A stretch of DNA of 64,000 nucleotides from Paenibacillaceae bacterium. Lineage in GTDB: Bacteria > Bacillota > Bacilli > Paenibacillales > CANHGK01. The notes under the pieces are model-generated. The model saw only the letters and a list, made by a program, of their open reading frames with translations, had not been told where the DNA came from and did no database searches. Shown in pieces: positions 43,131 to 52,425 of this stretch (positions within the stretch are counted from its first letter, which is position 1; each line of letters starts with the position of its first letter). Location: positions 33,086-97,085 of the forward strand of contig CANHGK010000010.1 in NCBI GenBank assembly GCA_947460235.1. Direction: 5' to 3'. The position numbers and the translations under genes are program-made.

Positions 43131-43144
43131 TGAAAACGCTAGCA
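43131..43144 (+). promoter_or_regulatory. cre-like site (CcpA) in the amylopullulanase leader
   Basis: TGAAAACGCTAGCA matches TGNAANCGNWWNCA at every defined position. It lies about 40 bp after the expected transcription start, a common roadblock position for carbon catabolite repression of starch genes. Confidence 0.65.
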
Positions 43145-43186
43145 CAAATGGTGGAACGAGTTATTGTTACTATGGGAGGATCGATC

Positions 43187-46100
43187 ATGGTCTGGTTAAG
43201 CGGTAAGAAACGTCGAAGTCTGTCTCTGTTTGTTAGCGTTTGCATGATGGTGCAAATGGTACTTCAGATGATGATTCCATTCGCAGCACAAGCTGCGGAA
43301 ACGGATGCAACATCCGTAAGTGTGGACAAGAAAATTACGTTTAAATTGCCGAAAAGTGCATTTAACGTAAAGGCAATCGTTAAAGGGGTAGCGGCGCCGG
43401 TTGCGTTGAATGACCTTGATGGAGACGGTACGTACACCGCATCCGTTGGCGGATTGACTGCAGGGGGCACCGTTGAATATAAGTTCACTGTCAACGATGT
43501 ATCAATGATTAAATTTAAAGAAGGCGCAGTAGATAAAGAGTATATTACCGGAACAGCAAATAGTTCTGGTACTGCGGAAATGTCGTTTACACCGAAAGTA
43601 TATGTCATGGGGTCTTTTGCTGCATGGACAACAAATGAAATGAAAGCGAACGGTAGCGGTTCTGGTTACGAATTCACTACACCAGTCTTGAAAGACGGAT
43701 TGTATGAATATCAATACGTGATCGAACAAGCGGGCACTCCAAAACTTGATGTTTACATCAAGGATCCAACGAATGCACTAGCAGGTCCGTCAAACTCAAA
43801 TCTTTGGGTAGGCGCACCAATTTTGGCGGATTCTTTTGTTGAGCAACCAGGTGCAAAGAATACGTGGACTGTCGTGGGTGATTTCCAAGGTTGGGATATT
43901 AAATCCAATGAAACGAAATTCACACATCTTGTTGGCGGTTATTATGTGTATTCTCGTGTTTTATCACCGGGAACATATAACTTCAAGTTTGCCAAAAATA
44001 ATGCTTGGGATGGCGCGGTTGGTAAAGGCGCTGATAATTTCGTGTTGAAATTATCAGAAACTCAAAAAGTTAACTTTTACGTAAATGAAGATTTACCCGC
44101 ACCATTTGTTCGTACGAGCGCAGCGAGCGTGCCAGGATTGCCACAATATACGCCAATACTGTCGCAAAACAAATGGCCTCGATTGATTGGTGATTTCCAG
44201 CAAGCCCTTTTTCCGGGCGAGGCGAATAACGATCCTTCGAAAGCTGGTCAATATTTAATTGATTATAATTTTGACGGTACAATTTATAAAATTTTACGCA
44301 GTATGCCAGTAGGTAAATTTAATGCGAAAGTTGCATTTGGTGCAGACACTTCAGAAGTTTATGGTGCAACGGGATTAAACGGAACTGCAGCAACGCTGAA
44401 TGTATTGGATCCTTCACCAGTAACGTTTACATTAGATTATTCTGTTGGTTCATCGAAAAAGTTGACGCACGATTACAAACCTTCTGACAGCCTTTTTGAT
44501 GGTAAAATTAAAAGTGATCGAATTGTATACGATTCCCGCTCTACGGTATATAAGCAACCTTACGGTGCGATTCCTGCTGGAACGCAAGATTTAACACTTC
44601 GTATTGCTGCAGATAAAGATGATGTTCAAATTGCAAAAGTTGAATTGTCTGATGGAGACAAAGCATATTCCTATGATATGTCAAAAGCGGCTACGGTTCC
44701 TGATTCAACTCCCGTTGCGGGAACGAGCGGCGCACGTGATTTGTTCGAAGTAACGATTCCGAAAGCAAAGTTAAACAAAATTGCTGTATGGAGTTATAAG
44801 TTTATTTTGGTTGATGGGTCCACAAAAGTGGAGTACGGCGATGATGTAACGCGTGGAGGGATCGGAGCGGTAGCGGATGAAGGCGCGCTTCCTTACGATG
44901 TAACAATCTATAATCCGACATTCAAAACACCGGATTGGATGAAGGGTGCAATTGTTTATCAAATTTTCCCTGACCGTTTCTTTGACGGTACGAAAGATAA
45001 TAACCGTGCGAAAGTAGCAGATGGTTATCGCGGCGAGCGGACGGGGCCTGCGTCCAATCCGACGATTACGAAATTCCCGTTGCAATTTTTTGATGGTGGC
45101 GTTCCAAATGAACCAACACTGGATCAAGTAGCTGGCAAATGGTCTGATGTACCTGAAAACCCTAACCGGATTACTCCAGAAAACAAACCATATTTCCCAG
45201 ATGCGAAGTCCGATAAAATTTGGGGAAATGAGTTTTATGGCGGTGACATTCAAGGGATTGGCCAAAAATTAGACTACTTGAAATCATTGGGCGTATCTGT
45301 ACTTTACTTGAACCCTGTTGCATGGGCGGGTTCAAATCACAAATATGATGCAACGGATTATTCACATCTTGATCCAATGTTCGGTCAACCGATATATAAC
45401 GTTCCAGGTGACCCGAAATCAGGATTGAACTATGCAAAAACTCGTGAAGCGTCGGATAAAGTGTTTGAAGATTTTGCAAAGCAAGCACGCGCAAAAGGAT
45501 TCAAAATTTTCGTCGACGGTGTATTCAACCACGTCGGTGATGATTCAATTTATTTTGATCGCTATGAGAAATATCCAGAAATCGGATCTTACGAGTACTG
45601 GGCAAAAGTTTGGGGAAAAGTAGATCTAGGCAAAACGAAAGATGCTGCAGAAGCAGAAGTGCGCACGGAGTATACATCCAAAACGAACCCAGCAACAGGT
45701 ACGAATTATCAATATCCAGCTGATTTCAAATATGTGAACATGTTCACTGTGCAGCAAGAAAAAACAAAGTGGGGTTACCATAAGTACGATGCTTGGTGGG
45801 GTTTCGATTCCTTGCCTGCAATGGACACGATCGCAAAAAAAGACAACGATCCATTGGATATTTCAGGAACGAATGAATACAACAACGTTCCCTATCGTAA
45901 TTTGATTATCGGTCAAGATTTAACTGGTAAATCCTCATCAACACAAAATCAATTAATGCAAGATACAGTTTCACAACGCTGGAACTGGATGGGTGCTCGA
46001 GGTTGGCGTTTAGACGTTGCTCCTGAGGTATCTACTGGAACGTGGACGAAATTCCGTCAAGCGGTGAAATCAACCGCGGGCTTAAAAGATGCGAATGGTG

Positions 46101-49100
46101 AAACGATTGATGAGCCGTTGTTGTTAGCAGAAGAGTGGGGCGTTGCTTCAAATTATCTTTTGGGAGACACATTTGACTCTGTCATGAACTATCGTTTCCG
46201 CCGTGCCGTTCAAGGATTTATGATGGATGATACGTTTAGCGGAAATCGCTTAAATGATGAATTGGAATCGATTCGTGAAGATTACCCAGCACAAGCATGG
46301 AATGTGATGTTGAACTTAGTAAGTTCCCATGACGTACCGCGGAATATTACAAAATTAGATTATCCGAAATACGAGGACGAGACGGTAAAGATTGCTCCAG
46401 CAGCATCGGATCGTGCATTGAAACTTCAAGGGTTAACAGCAATATTCCAAATGGGTTATCCAGGGGCTCCTACGATTTACTATGGAGACGAAGTAGGTTT
46501 GGAAGGTACGCGTGATCCGGATTCACGCCGCTCATTCCCATGGAATGAACGGATTATCGAGTCAAATGGTACATTCCAAGCAACATCAAAATATCAAGAA
46601 TTATTCAATACGTATCGCAGTGCATCAAACGTGCGTGCGAACAATGATTTATTCCAAGTAGGCGATTTGAAAATGGCATATGCAGATGCGAATGTACTCG
46701 CATATGCACGTAAAGATACTCGTCCAGGTGGAAAAGGCGGACTTGTCGTTATCAATAAATCACCATTATCTCAAACAATCTCCGCTGATGTTTCCGGATT
46801 TTTACCGGATGGAATTGTACTGAAAGATAAATTGTTCGGTTTCGGCGGTGCGGTTGTTACAAATGGTAAAGTGAATGTTTCAATTCCTGCATATAGCGGC
46901 TACATGATGATTTCTGAACAAGCGATCCCAAGCCTTTCGGTTGTTTCAGATGTCCAAGCAACAGCGACAGGGGACAAAGTGACTGTATCATGGTCACCAG
47001 TAAGTGGCGCGGAAAAATACAACGTATGGCGTTCATTGATTCCTGGAGGAGATTTAACGAAAGTAGGAACAATTGCGAGTTCGAACGTTTCATCCAAACC
47101 TTCCTTTACAGATAGTGGTTTAAGTTACGGTACGAAATATTATTTCACAGTGACTGCTGCGAATAGTGCTTCTGAAAGTGTTCCAGCAACACCGGTTTCA
47201 GCAACACCAGCTTATGTGTTTGAATCGCTTACGGTTGGAGATGTTCAACCAATTACCGTTGGGGTTGGAAATCAAGCACAAGAAATTAATGTTACGATTG
47301 AAGCAAGCGGATTGGATGCAACTGCGTATGTTGGAAAATCATTCCCGAACGCGATGTTGAAAATGGGATATTTCCAAATGAACGCGGACTATTCCTTTGA
47401 TCAATTGGCAGAAGTTCGTAAAAATGCAGCATTTACAAAATTGCGTTACCGCAAGGATGGCACACCATCCGCGGATGGTCGTGTTGCAAAAGTCTACGCT
47501 GCAACATTAGAGCCGTTTGCAGCAGGTACATTCCATTTATTTGGTCAATCTCAATTAGGTGAAGTGATTGTCAAATCAGCAGAGAAACCATTAACAGTTA
47601 ATGCGTCAACGGATATTATTCCGCCAACGATACCGATCACATGGTTGAAAGATTTGAATGTGGAGTCCAATAAAGTTCGATTGCAATGGACAACACTAAC
47701 TAATGACGATATTGCTGGAATTGAAATTTGGCGCCGCAAAATCGGTAATGTATCTGAACCTGCTGAATTGTTGGATCAGCGCATTGCAGTTGTCGATGCT
47801 AAAGCTACTGATTTTACAGATTATATGGTAAGTAATGATGTGAAATATGCCTATAAAATTGCAGCGATTGATTCATCATATAACCGATCGATTTCTGCAG
47901 AAAAACAAGTGACACCGAAGTTAATCATGGTTGAAGTGACGGTGCGTGCACACATTCCTGCGTACACACCTGAAACGGATGATTTATTTATTGCAGGTAA
48001 CGCGAACAACTGGAATGCATCCGGTTGGAAATTAAGTATTCCAAATGGCAAATCAGGCCGAGATGTTTTGGAATACAGTTTCAAAATGATGGCAGGCAAA
48101 GAAATCGAATATAAATTTACGCGCGGAACATGGGATACGGAAGCGTTTACGAGCCATACTCGTACCGAAAACGACACGTTAGATCCTGGTAACTGGTTCT
48201 ACAGCGACGTAAATACAAACATGAAATTGAAAGTGGAAAATCAAGCGAATGGTAAAATGTTGGTTGATGACTATATTATTGGTTATCGCGATATGCCAAT
48301 GATCGTTTCGATGCCACGCAAATATTTTGGTGGAAATAATGATTCAATTGATGTTTCAACAGAAGATAAGACGTTTGCATTGAAAGCAAAAGTTCCATTC
48401 GGAGTTGATTTCCAAGTTAATGGAAAATCAATTGCAGCAGATCAAATGGATGAATTCGGAAACGTATATGTTCCAGAGATCAAACTTTCTCAACCAAAAA
48501 GCATTTTCACATTGCATATTGAACCAACAGAAGCAACGAAAAAACAATCGTGGTTCAAAGATGCATCACGTGCTCAACAAGCAACAAAGTCGATTACATT
48601 GACAGTTACGAATCCTAATTTCCCTTCATTCGCAAATCCGATCAAAGTAATATCAACATCCGATTCTGCAGTGAAGCTTACATGGTCTAGACCGGATTCG
48701 AAATCAGCATTAATTTCTTATTCAGTATATTTAGGTAAAACAAAGTTGGCTACGTTACCTGCTACAGCTACATCTTATGAAGTTTCAGGTTTGCGTTCCG
48801 GCGTCGAAAATGAATACCGTTTGGAAGTAACGAACGATCAACAATTTACAACGTCAACGGCAACATTGTTCACAATTCCAGTCAAAACAGACCCAGTAGT
48901 AACAGCGACACCAAAACCGGGTACGACAACTGGTCCTGGACAGAACACGCCACAAACGACACGTGTACCTGTTACAACACCTGCAGGTCCAATTGAAGAA
49001 CCAGATTTGCCGATTATTCTTTCACCAATTTCGATTGACGAAAAAATTGATCGTAATAATGTGAAAAAATATATGGTCAACGTGGATGAACAAGAGTTAA

Positions 49101-50263
49101 ATGATGCGTTTGCTGAACAAAAATCGCGTACGGAACAAAAAGTTGTCGTAACATTAGAAGGCGAAGATCCGCGTATGCAACAGGCGGCAAACTTAGTCGT
49201 TCCAGCGAGTTTGATACGCAATGTTATTGCAACCTACAGAAAACCTGTTCTTGGATTGTATACGGATACCACGCGATTGGAAGTACCATTGCGTGCACTA
49301 GATTTAATTGCTCGTGCAGAAAGTATCGGCGTAAATGTGAACGATCTTAGTGTAGTGTTTAGTGTTCAACGTGCGACAGAAACAATCACTCGTCAAGTAA
49401 AAGCCAAAGTGGCAGCTCAAAATGGAACGTTGTTAACGATTCCGATCGATTTCAAAGTTGGATTAATGTACGGTGATCGTATTTTTGCAATTGACCAATT
49501 GGGAGATTCTTTAGTACAACGGACAATTATCTACAGCAAAGCCTTAAAATCATCAAAAGTAACCGGCGCTACCATTGATGCATTGACTGGAGATTTAATT
49601 TTTGCTCCAGCATTGTTCAAAACAGAAGGCATACGTACTGCAGTAACAATGTTACATCCAGTAAATGGACTTTACTTTGTTGCTCAACTGAACAAAGCGT
49701 TCGATGATACGGTAGGGCATTGGGCGAAAAGCGATATTATGTATATGTCGAATAAATTGATTGCAACTGAATTAGCGGATGGTCAATTCCGTCCGGATCA
49801 AGCAATTAGTCGGGAACAATTCGCTGTAATGCTCGTTCGAGGCCTTGGATTACCGACGGTGAATACAAGTGATAAGTTTATGGATCTTTCGCCTAATGAT
49901 AAGTATTCGACCTATTGTTATGCGGCGGAAGCTTACGCGTTGATGAATGGTGTAGACGGAAATATGTTCTTGCCAGACAAAACGATTACGCGTCAAGAGA
50001 TGGCTGTGATGTTATCTCGTGCTTTAGAATTAGCTGGTCGTCCGAATGAAGCGGGTTCATCATCGAATCGTATGGTATTATCATCATTTGGTGATCGATT
50101 GTACATTTCAACATGGGCTCAAAGTGCAGTAGCACATGTGGTCAGTACAGGTGTTATGAAAGGCGTTACTAGTAAACAGTTCCAACCAAAAGCAAAAGTT
50201 AGCCGTGCACAAGCGACAAGTATTTTACGTCGATTGCTAACAACAATTAACTATCTCCAATAA
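43187..50263 (+). CDS. SLH-anchored multi-domain amylopullulanase (GH13)
   Basis: This 2358-residue cell-surface enzyme starts at 43187 (GGGAGGA 6 bp upstream) with a signal peptide. Several starch-binding or X25-type beta modules fill residues ~40-450 (YVMGSFAAWTTNEMK, TVVGDFQGWDIKSN, PRLIGDFQQALFPGEANND). The GH13 barrel begins near residue 583 (MKGAIVYQIFPDRFF). Catalytic residues are Asp943 (GWRLDVAPE), Glu982/983 (LAEEWG) and Asp1049 (SSHDVPR). FN3-type domains, another CBM20-like module (FIAGNANNWNASGWKL) and a Thr-Pro linker follow, and three SLH domains from residue ~2171 bind the wall polymer. It should cut alpha-1,4 and alpha-1,6 links of starch and pullulan outside the cell. It is divergent from the pullulanase-like gene. 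Confidence 0.92.
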   Translation: MVWLSGKKRRSLSLFVSVCMMVQMVLQMMIPFAAQAAETDATSVSVDKKITFKLPKSAFNVKAIVKGVAAPVALNDLDGDGTYTASVGGLTAGGTVEYKFTVNDVSMIKFKEGAVDKEYITGTANSSGTAEMSFTPKVYVMGSFAAWTTNEMKANGSGSGYEFTTPVLKDGLYEYQYVIEQAGTPKLDVYIKDPTNALAGPSNSNLWVGAPILADSFVEQPGAKNTWTVVGDFQGWDIKSNETKFTHLVGGYYVYSRVLSPGTYNFKFAKNNAWDGAVGKGADNFVLKLSETQKVNFYVNEDLPAPFVRTSAASVPGLPQYTPILSQNKWPRLIGDFQQALFPGEANNDPSKAGQYLIDYNFDGTIYKILRSMPVGKFNAKVAFGADTSEVYGATGLNGTAATLNVLDPSPVTFTLDYSVGSSKKLTHDYKPSDSLFDGKIKSDRIVYDSRSTVYKQPYGAIPAGTQDLTLRIAADKDDVQIAKVELSDGDKAYSYDMSKAATVPDSTPVAGTSGARDLFEVTIPKAKLNKIAVWSYKFILVDGSTKVEYGDDVTRGGIGAVADEGALPYDVTIYNPTFKTPDWMKGAIVYQIFPDRFFDGTKDNNRAKVADGYRGERTGPASNPTITKFPLQFFDGGVPNEPTLDQVAGKWSDVPENPNRITPENKPYFPDAKSDKIWGNEFYGGDIQGIGQKLDYLKSLGVSVLYLNPVAWAGSNHKYDATDYSHLDPMFGQPIYNVPGDPKSGLNYAKTREASDKVFEDFAKQARAKGFKIFVDGVFNHVGDDSIYFDRYEKYPEIGSYEYWAKVWGKVDLGKTKDAAEAEVRTEYTSKTNPATGTNYQYPADFKYVNMFTVQQEKTKWGYHKYDAWWGFDSLPAMDTIAKKDNDPLDISGTNEYNNVPYRNLIIGQDLTGKSSSTQNQLMQDTVSQRWNWMGARGWRLDVAPEVSTGTWTKFRQAVKSTAGLKDANGETIDEPLLLAEEWGVASNYLLGDTFDSVMNYRFRRAVQGFMMDDTFSGNRLNDELESIREDYPAQAWNVMLNLVSSHDVPRNITKLDYPKYEDETVKIAPAASDRALKLQGLTAIFQMGYPGAPTIYYGDEVGLEGTRDPDSRRSFPWNERIIESNGTFQATSKYQELFNTYRSASNVRANNDLFQVGDLKMAYADANVLAYARKDTRPGGKGGLVVINKSPLSQTISADVSGFLPDGIVLKDKLFGFGGAVVTNGKVNVSIPAYSGYMMISEQAIPSLSVVSDVQATATGDKVTVSWSPVSGAEKYNVWRSLIPGGDLTKVGTIASSNVSSKPSFTDSGLSYGTKYYFTVTAANSASESVPATPVSATPAYVFESLTVGDVQPITVGVGNQAQEINVTIEASGLDATAYVGKSFPNAMLKMGYFQMNADYSFDQLAEVRKNAAFTKLRYRKDGTPSADGRVAKVYAATLEPFAAGTFHLFGQSQLGEVIVKSAEKPLTVNASTDIIPPTIPITWLKDLNVESNKVRLQWTTLTNDDIAGIEIWRRKIGNVSEPAELLDQRIAVVDAKATDFTDYMVSNDVKYAYKIAAIDSSYNRSISAEKQVTPKLIMVEVTVRAHIPAYTPETDDLFIAGNANNWNASGWKLSIPNGKSGRDVLEYSFKMMAGKEIEYKFTRGTWDTEAFTSHTRTENDTLDPGNWFYSDVNTNMKLKVENQANGKMLVDDYIIGYRDMPMIVSMPRKYFGGNNDSIDVSTEDKTFALKAKVPFGVDFQVNGKSIAADQMDEFGNVYVPEIKLSQPKSIFTLHIEPTEATKKQSWFKDASRAQQATKSITLTVTNPNFPSFANPIKVISTSDSAVKLTWSRPDSKSALISYSVYLGKTKLATLPATATSYEVSGLRSGVENEYRLEVTNDQQFTTSTATLFTIPVKTDPVVTATPKPGTTTGPGQNTPQTTRVPVTTPAGPIEEPDLPIILSPISIDEKIDRNNVKKYMVNVDEQELNDAFAEQKSRTEQKVVVTLEGEDPRMQQAANLVVPASLIRNVIATYRKPVLGLYTDTTRLEVPLRALDLIARAESIGVNVNDLSVVFSVQRATETITRQVKAKVAAQNGTLLTIPIDFKVGLMYGDRIFAIDQLGDSLVQRTIIYSKALKSSKVTGATIDALTGDLIFAPALFKTEGIRTAVTMLHPVNGLYFVAQLNKAFDDTVGHWAKSDIMYMSNKLIATELADGQFRPDQAISREQFAVMLVRGLGLPTVNTSDKFMDLSPNDKYSTYCYAAEAYALMNGVDGNMFLPDKTITRQEMAVMLSRALELAGRPNEAGSSSNRMVLSSFGDRLYISTWAQSAVAHVVSTGVMKGVTSKQFQPKAKVSRAQATSILRRLLTTINYLQ

Positions 50264-50270
50264 TCAAGCG

Positions 50271-50318
50271 ACCCACATGGGCAATCTTCTCAAGAAGATT
50301 GATCATGTGGGTTTTTTT
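50271..50318 (+). terminator. Terminator after the amylopullulanase gene
   Basis: ACCCACATG and CATGTGGGT pair outside an inner AATCTTCT/AGAAGATT stem, followed by seven T residues. Confidence 0.92.
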
Positions 50319-50361
50319 GCCTTCACCGAAAATTTGGTTATAATGTAAGCGAGGTGGTTTT

Positions 50362-51738
50362 ATGATGTTATTTGCGTGGCCGGCATTGTGGACCATTGCT
50401 GGATTGCTCTGGTGGTACTCACCGACTCAAAGTGGTGTTCGTTGGGCTGCATTAACCGCTTTTTGCGCGGGATGCGGTGCAATGTCTGTCGTAATCGGTG
50501 ATGTCGTGCTGCCGTTTTTGCATGGAAGTTCAGACATGGGAACAGGTCGAACGTTAATGTGCTGGAGATGGATTGAAGTATTCACTTCAATCGTTTCACA
50601 ATGGGGGTTACCATTTGTTTTTTTGCAATTCGCGATTCGTTATACGACGAAACTTTCTACGTTACGCTTACGGATCGTGACGTGGGCGAGCGCTACTCCA
50701 ATTTTCCTCATGTTTCTACTTACTCCAATCACACCACCAATCTCCTACAACTTTTTGTTTAATTTAACATGGGCAGGACCATACTTAGCGATCGCAATCA
50801 CGTTGCTTTTATTAAAAGAATGGAAAGAATCCAATGGTGCAATGCGCTCGAATCGACGATTTACGAATTTAATTTCGATTCCACCCATTACGTTTCATCT
50901 CGTTACGAATTATGTGTTTAGAGCAGTACATATTGAAAATGTGTGGTACTGGAATGGCGCGATCATTTGGCTCGTCTTCGGCGGGTTTATCTGGTTGTTG
51001 ATTCGTCGCGGGATTTTCGGCATCCGTTTGCACGCAGAGCAACAACGGCACGATTGGTCCTGGAAAGCAGTGCGGACAAGCACTTCGATTTTGCATCATG
51101 CATTAAAAAATGAATTAAATAAAATTAATTGGTTGCTCGGGAAGCAAACGACCGATCCATTGTCTTATCAGAATGAAATGCAGCAATCGATTGAACATTT
51201 ACATGTTGTTTTGAATCGTTTGCATCGTCAAACGGCAGATATTGATATGCGGGAAGAGCTGATTGATGTACCAACATTTGTTGCGCGTTTTTTGAACGAC
51301 CAGCACACGAAAGCCGAAAGCAAAGGGGTGGCAATTGAATTGTTCGGAGGTCCAGATGTAAGCTTGTGTGCCGATGAATTTCATGTGAAGGAGTCACTAC
51401 GAAACGTATGGAATAACGCGCTTGAATCAATTCAACGCGCGGAAGGACGCATTCAAATTTCGTGGGAGCTGCATCGCGGAGATTTTGTTTTGATGGTTAA
51501 AGATAATGGGTGCGGAATTCCAGAAACTGAGGTGCGGGATATTTTCCAGCCCTATTTCTCGACAAAATCAACGAGTGAAAATTACGGTTTCGGGCTTTTT
51601 TATGTATATGAAGTGATGAAAAGGCATCAAGGATGGATTGATGTAACGAGTAAAATTGACGTTGGGACGACGATGAAGTTTGTTTTTCCGCGCAAAAGAG
51701 TACAAATCATGAAAAACAAAGAAGGAGCAAGGCAATGA
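50362..51738 (+). CDS. Membrane sensor histidine kinase with 6-7 TM input
   Basis: This 458-residue kinase has an N-terminal half made of six or seven membrane helices (residues 1 to ~225) with no large external domain, suggesting sensing in or at the membrane. The phosphoacceptor region is SILHHALKNELNKI (His245/His246). The GHKL ATPase domain has the N-box VWNNALESI, DNGCGIP and YGFGLFYVYEVMKRH. The start is 50362 (GAGGTGG upstream). Its stop overlaps the response-regulator start (ATGA). The next three genes run the same way with short gaps, so the pair may control 5-oxoproline metabolism; the signal is unknown. Confidence 0.87.
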   Translation: MMLFAWPALWTIAGLLWWYSPTQSGVRWAALTAFCAGCGAMSVVIGDVVLPFLHGSSDMGTGRTLMCWRWIEVFTSIVSQWGLPFVFLQFAIRYTTKLSTLRLRIVTWASATPIFLMFLLTPITPPISYNFLFNLTWAGPYLAIAITLLLLKEWKESNGAMRSNRRFTNLISIPPITFHLVTNYVFRAVHIENVWYWNGAIIWLVFGGFIWLLIRRGIFGIRLHAEQQRHDWSWKAVRTSTSILHHALKNELNKINWLLGKQTTDPLSYQNEMQQSIEHLHVVLNRLHRQTADIDMREELIDVPTFVARFLNDQHTKAESKGVAIELFGGPDVSLCADEFHVKESLRNVWNNALESIQRAEGRIQISWELHRGDFVLMVKDNGCGIPETEVRDIFQPYFSTKSTSENYGFGLFYVYEVMKRHQGWIDVTSKIDVGTTMKFVFPRKRVQIMKNKEGARQ

Positions 51739-52385
51739 TTCGTGTAATGGTAGTAGAAGATGAACCGTTTTGGCAACAGGCGGTCGCCTTTGAGTTAACG
51801 TCATATGATGATATTGAATTGATTTCGCTATGTGATTCGATTTCGACGGCGAGTAATGAATATGAAAAAATGGCACCAGATGTGATCGTACTCGATGTGT
51901 CACTCGGGAATCAGGCAAGGGCAGGCATTGCGTTTGCTCATCACGTGGACTCAAATAGACAATTTTCTGATAAACAACCGCATGTCGTGATGCTCACGTC
52001 ACATGATGAATCGGAGTTAATTGCAGATTGTTTTGCGGCGGGCGTATCAAATTATTTGTGTAAAAAAGATATCGGGCGCTTGCCAATGGTCATACAAGGA
52101 GTCGTCCAACAACGTGATGTACTGACGAGCTATGCAGGGAATGCATTGCGTCAAGGATTTATGAAACTGCGAGAACAGGCTGACAAAGATCTATTAACCG
52201 AAAAAGAAAAAGAAGTATTGCATTATATCCATATGGGGCATGCATTATCCAAAATTGCCAATCTGATGTTCGTGACTTCGCAAACCATTAAAAATCATGT
52301 GAATAAAATTCTGAAAAAGCTTGATGTAACTTCGAGTAAAGAAGCGGCCAAACTTGCGGCTCGCAAAGGATGGTTGGAATATTGA
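51735..52385 (+). CDS. NarL/LuxR-type response regulator
   Basis: This 216-residue protein has an N-terminal receiver domain with acidic pocket VVEDEPFW, phosphoacceptor Asp54 (VIVLDVSLG), the Thr of MLTSHDE, and Lys in YLCKKD. The C-terminal helix-turn-helix of the LuxR type is LLTEKEKEVLHYIHMGHALS, then TSQTIKNHVNKIL. It should be phosphorylated by the overlapping kinase and bind DNA as a dimer. Only 40 bp separate it from pxpBC, and I see no terminator there. Confidence 0.92.
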   Translation: MIRVMVVEDEPFWQQAVAFELTSYDDIELISLCDSISTASNEYEKMAPDVIVLDVSLGNQARAGIAFAHHVDSNRQFSDKQPHVVMLTSHDESELIADCFAAGVSNYLCKKDIGRLPMVIQGVVQQRDVLTSYAGNALRQGFMKLREQADKDLLTEKEKEVLHYIHMGHALSKIANLMFVTSQTIKNHVNKILKKLDVTSSKEAAKLAARKGWLEY

Positions 52386-52425
52386 ATTATTAATTAGAAA
52401 ATAGCCGATCGAGGAGGGTTTGATG

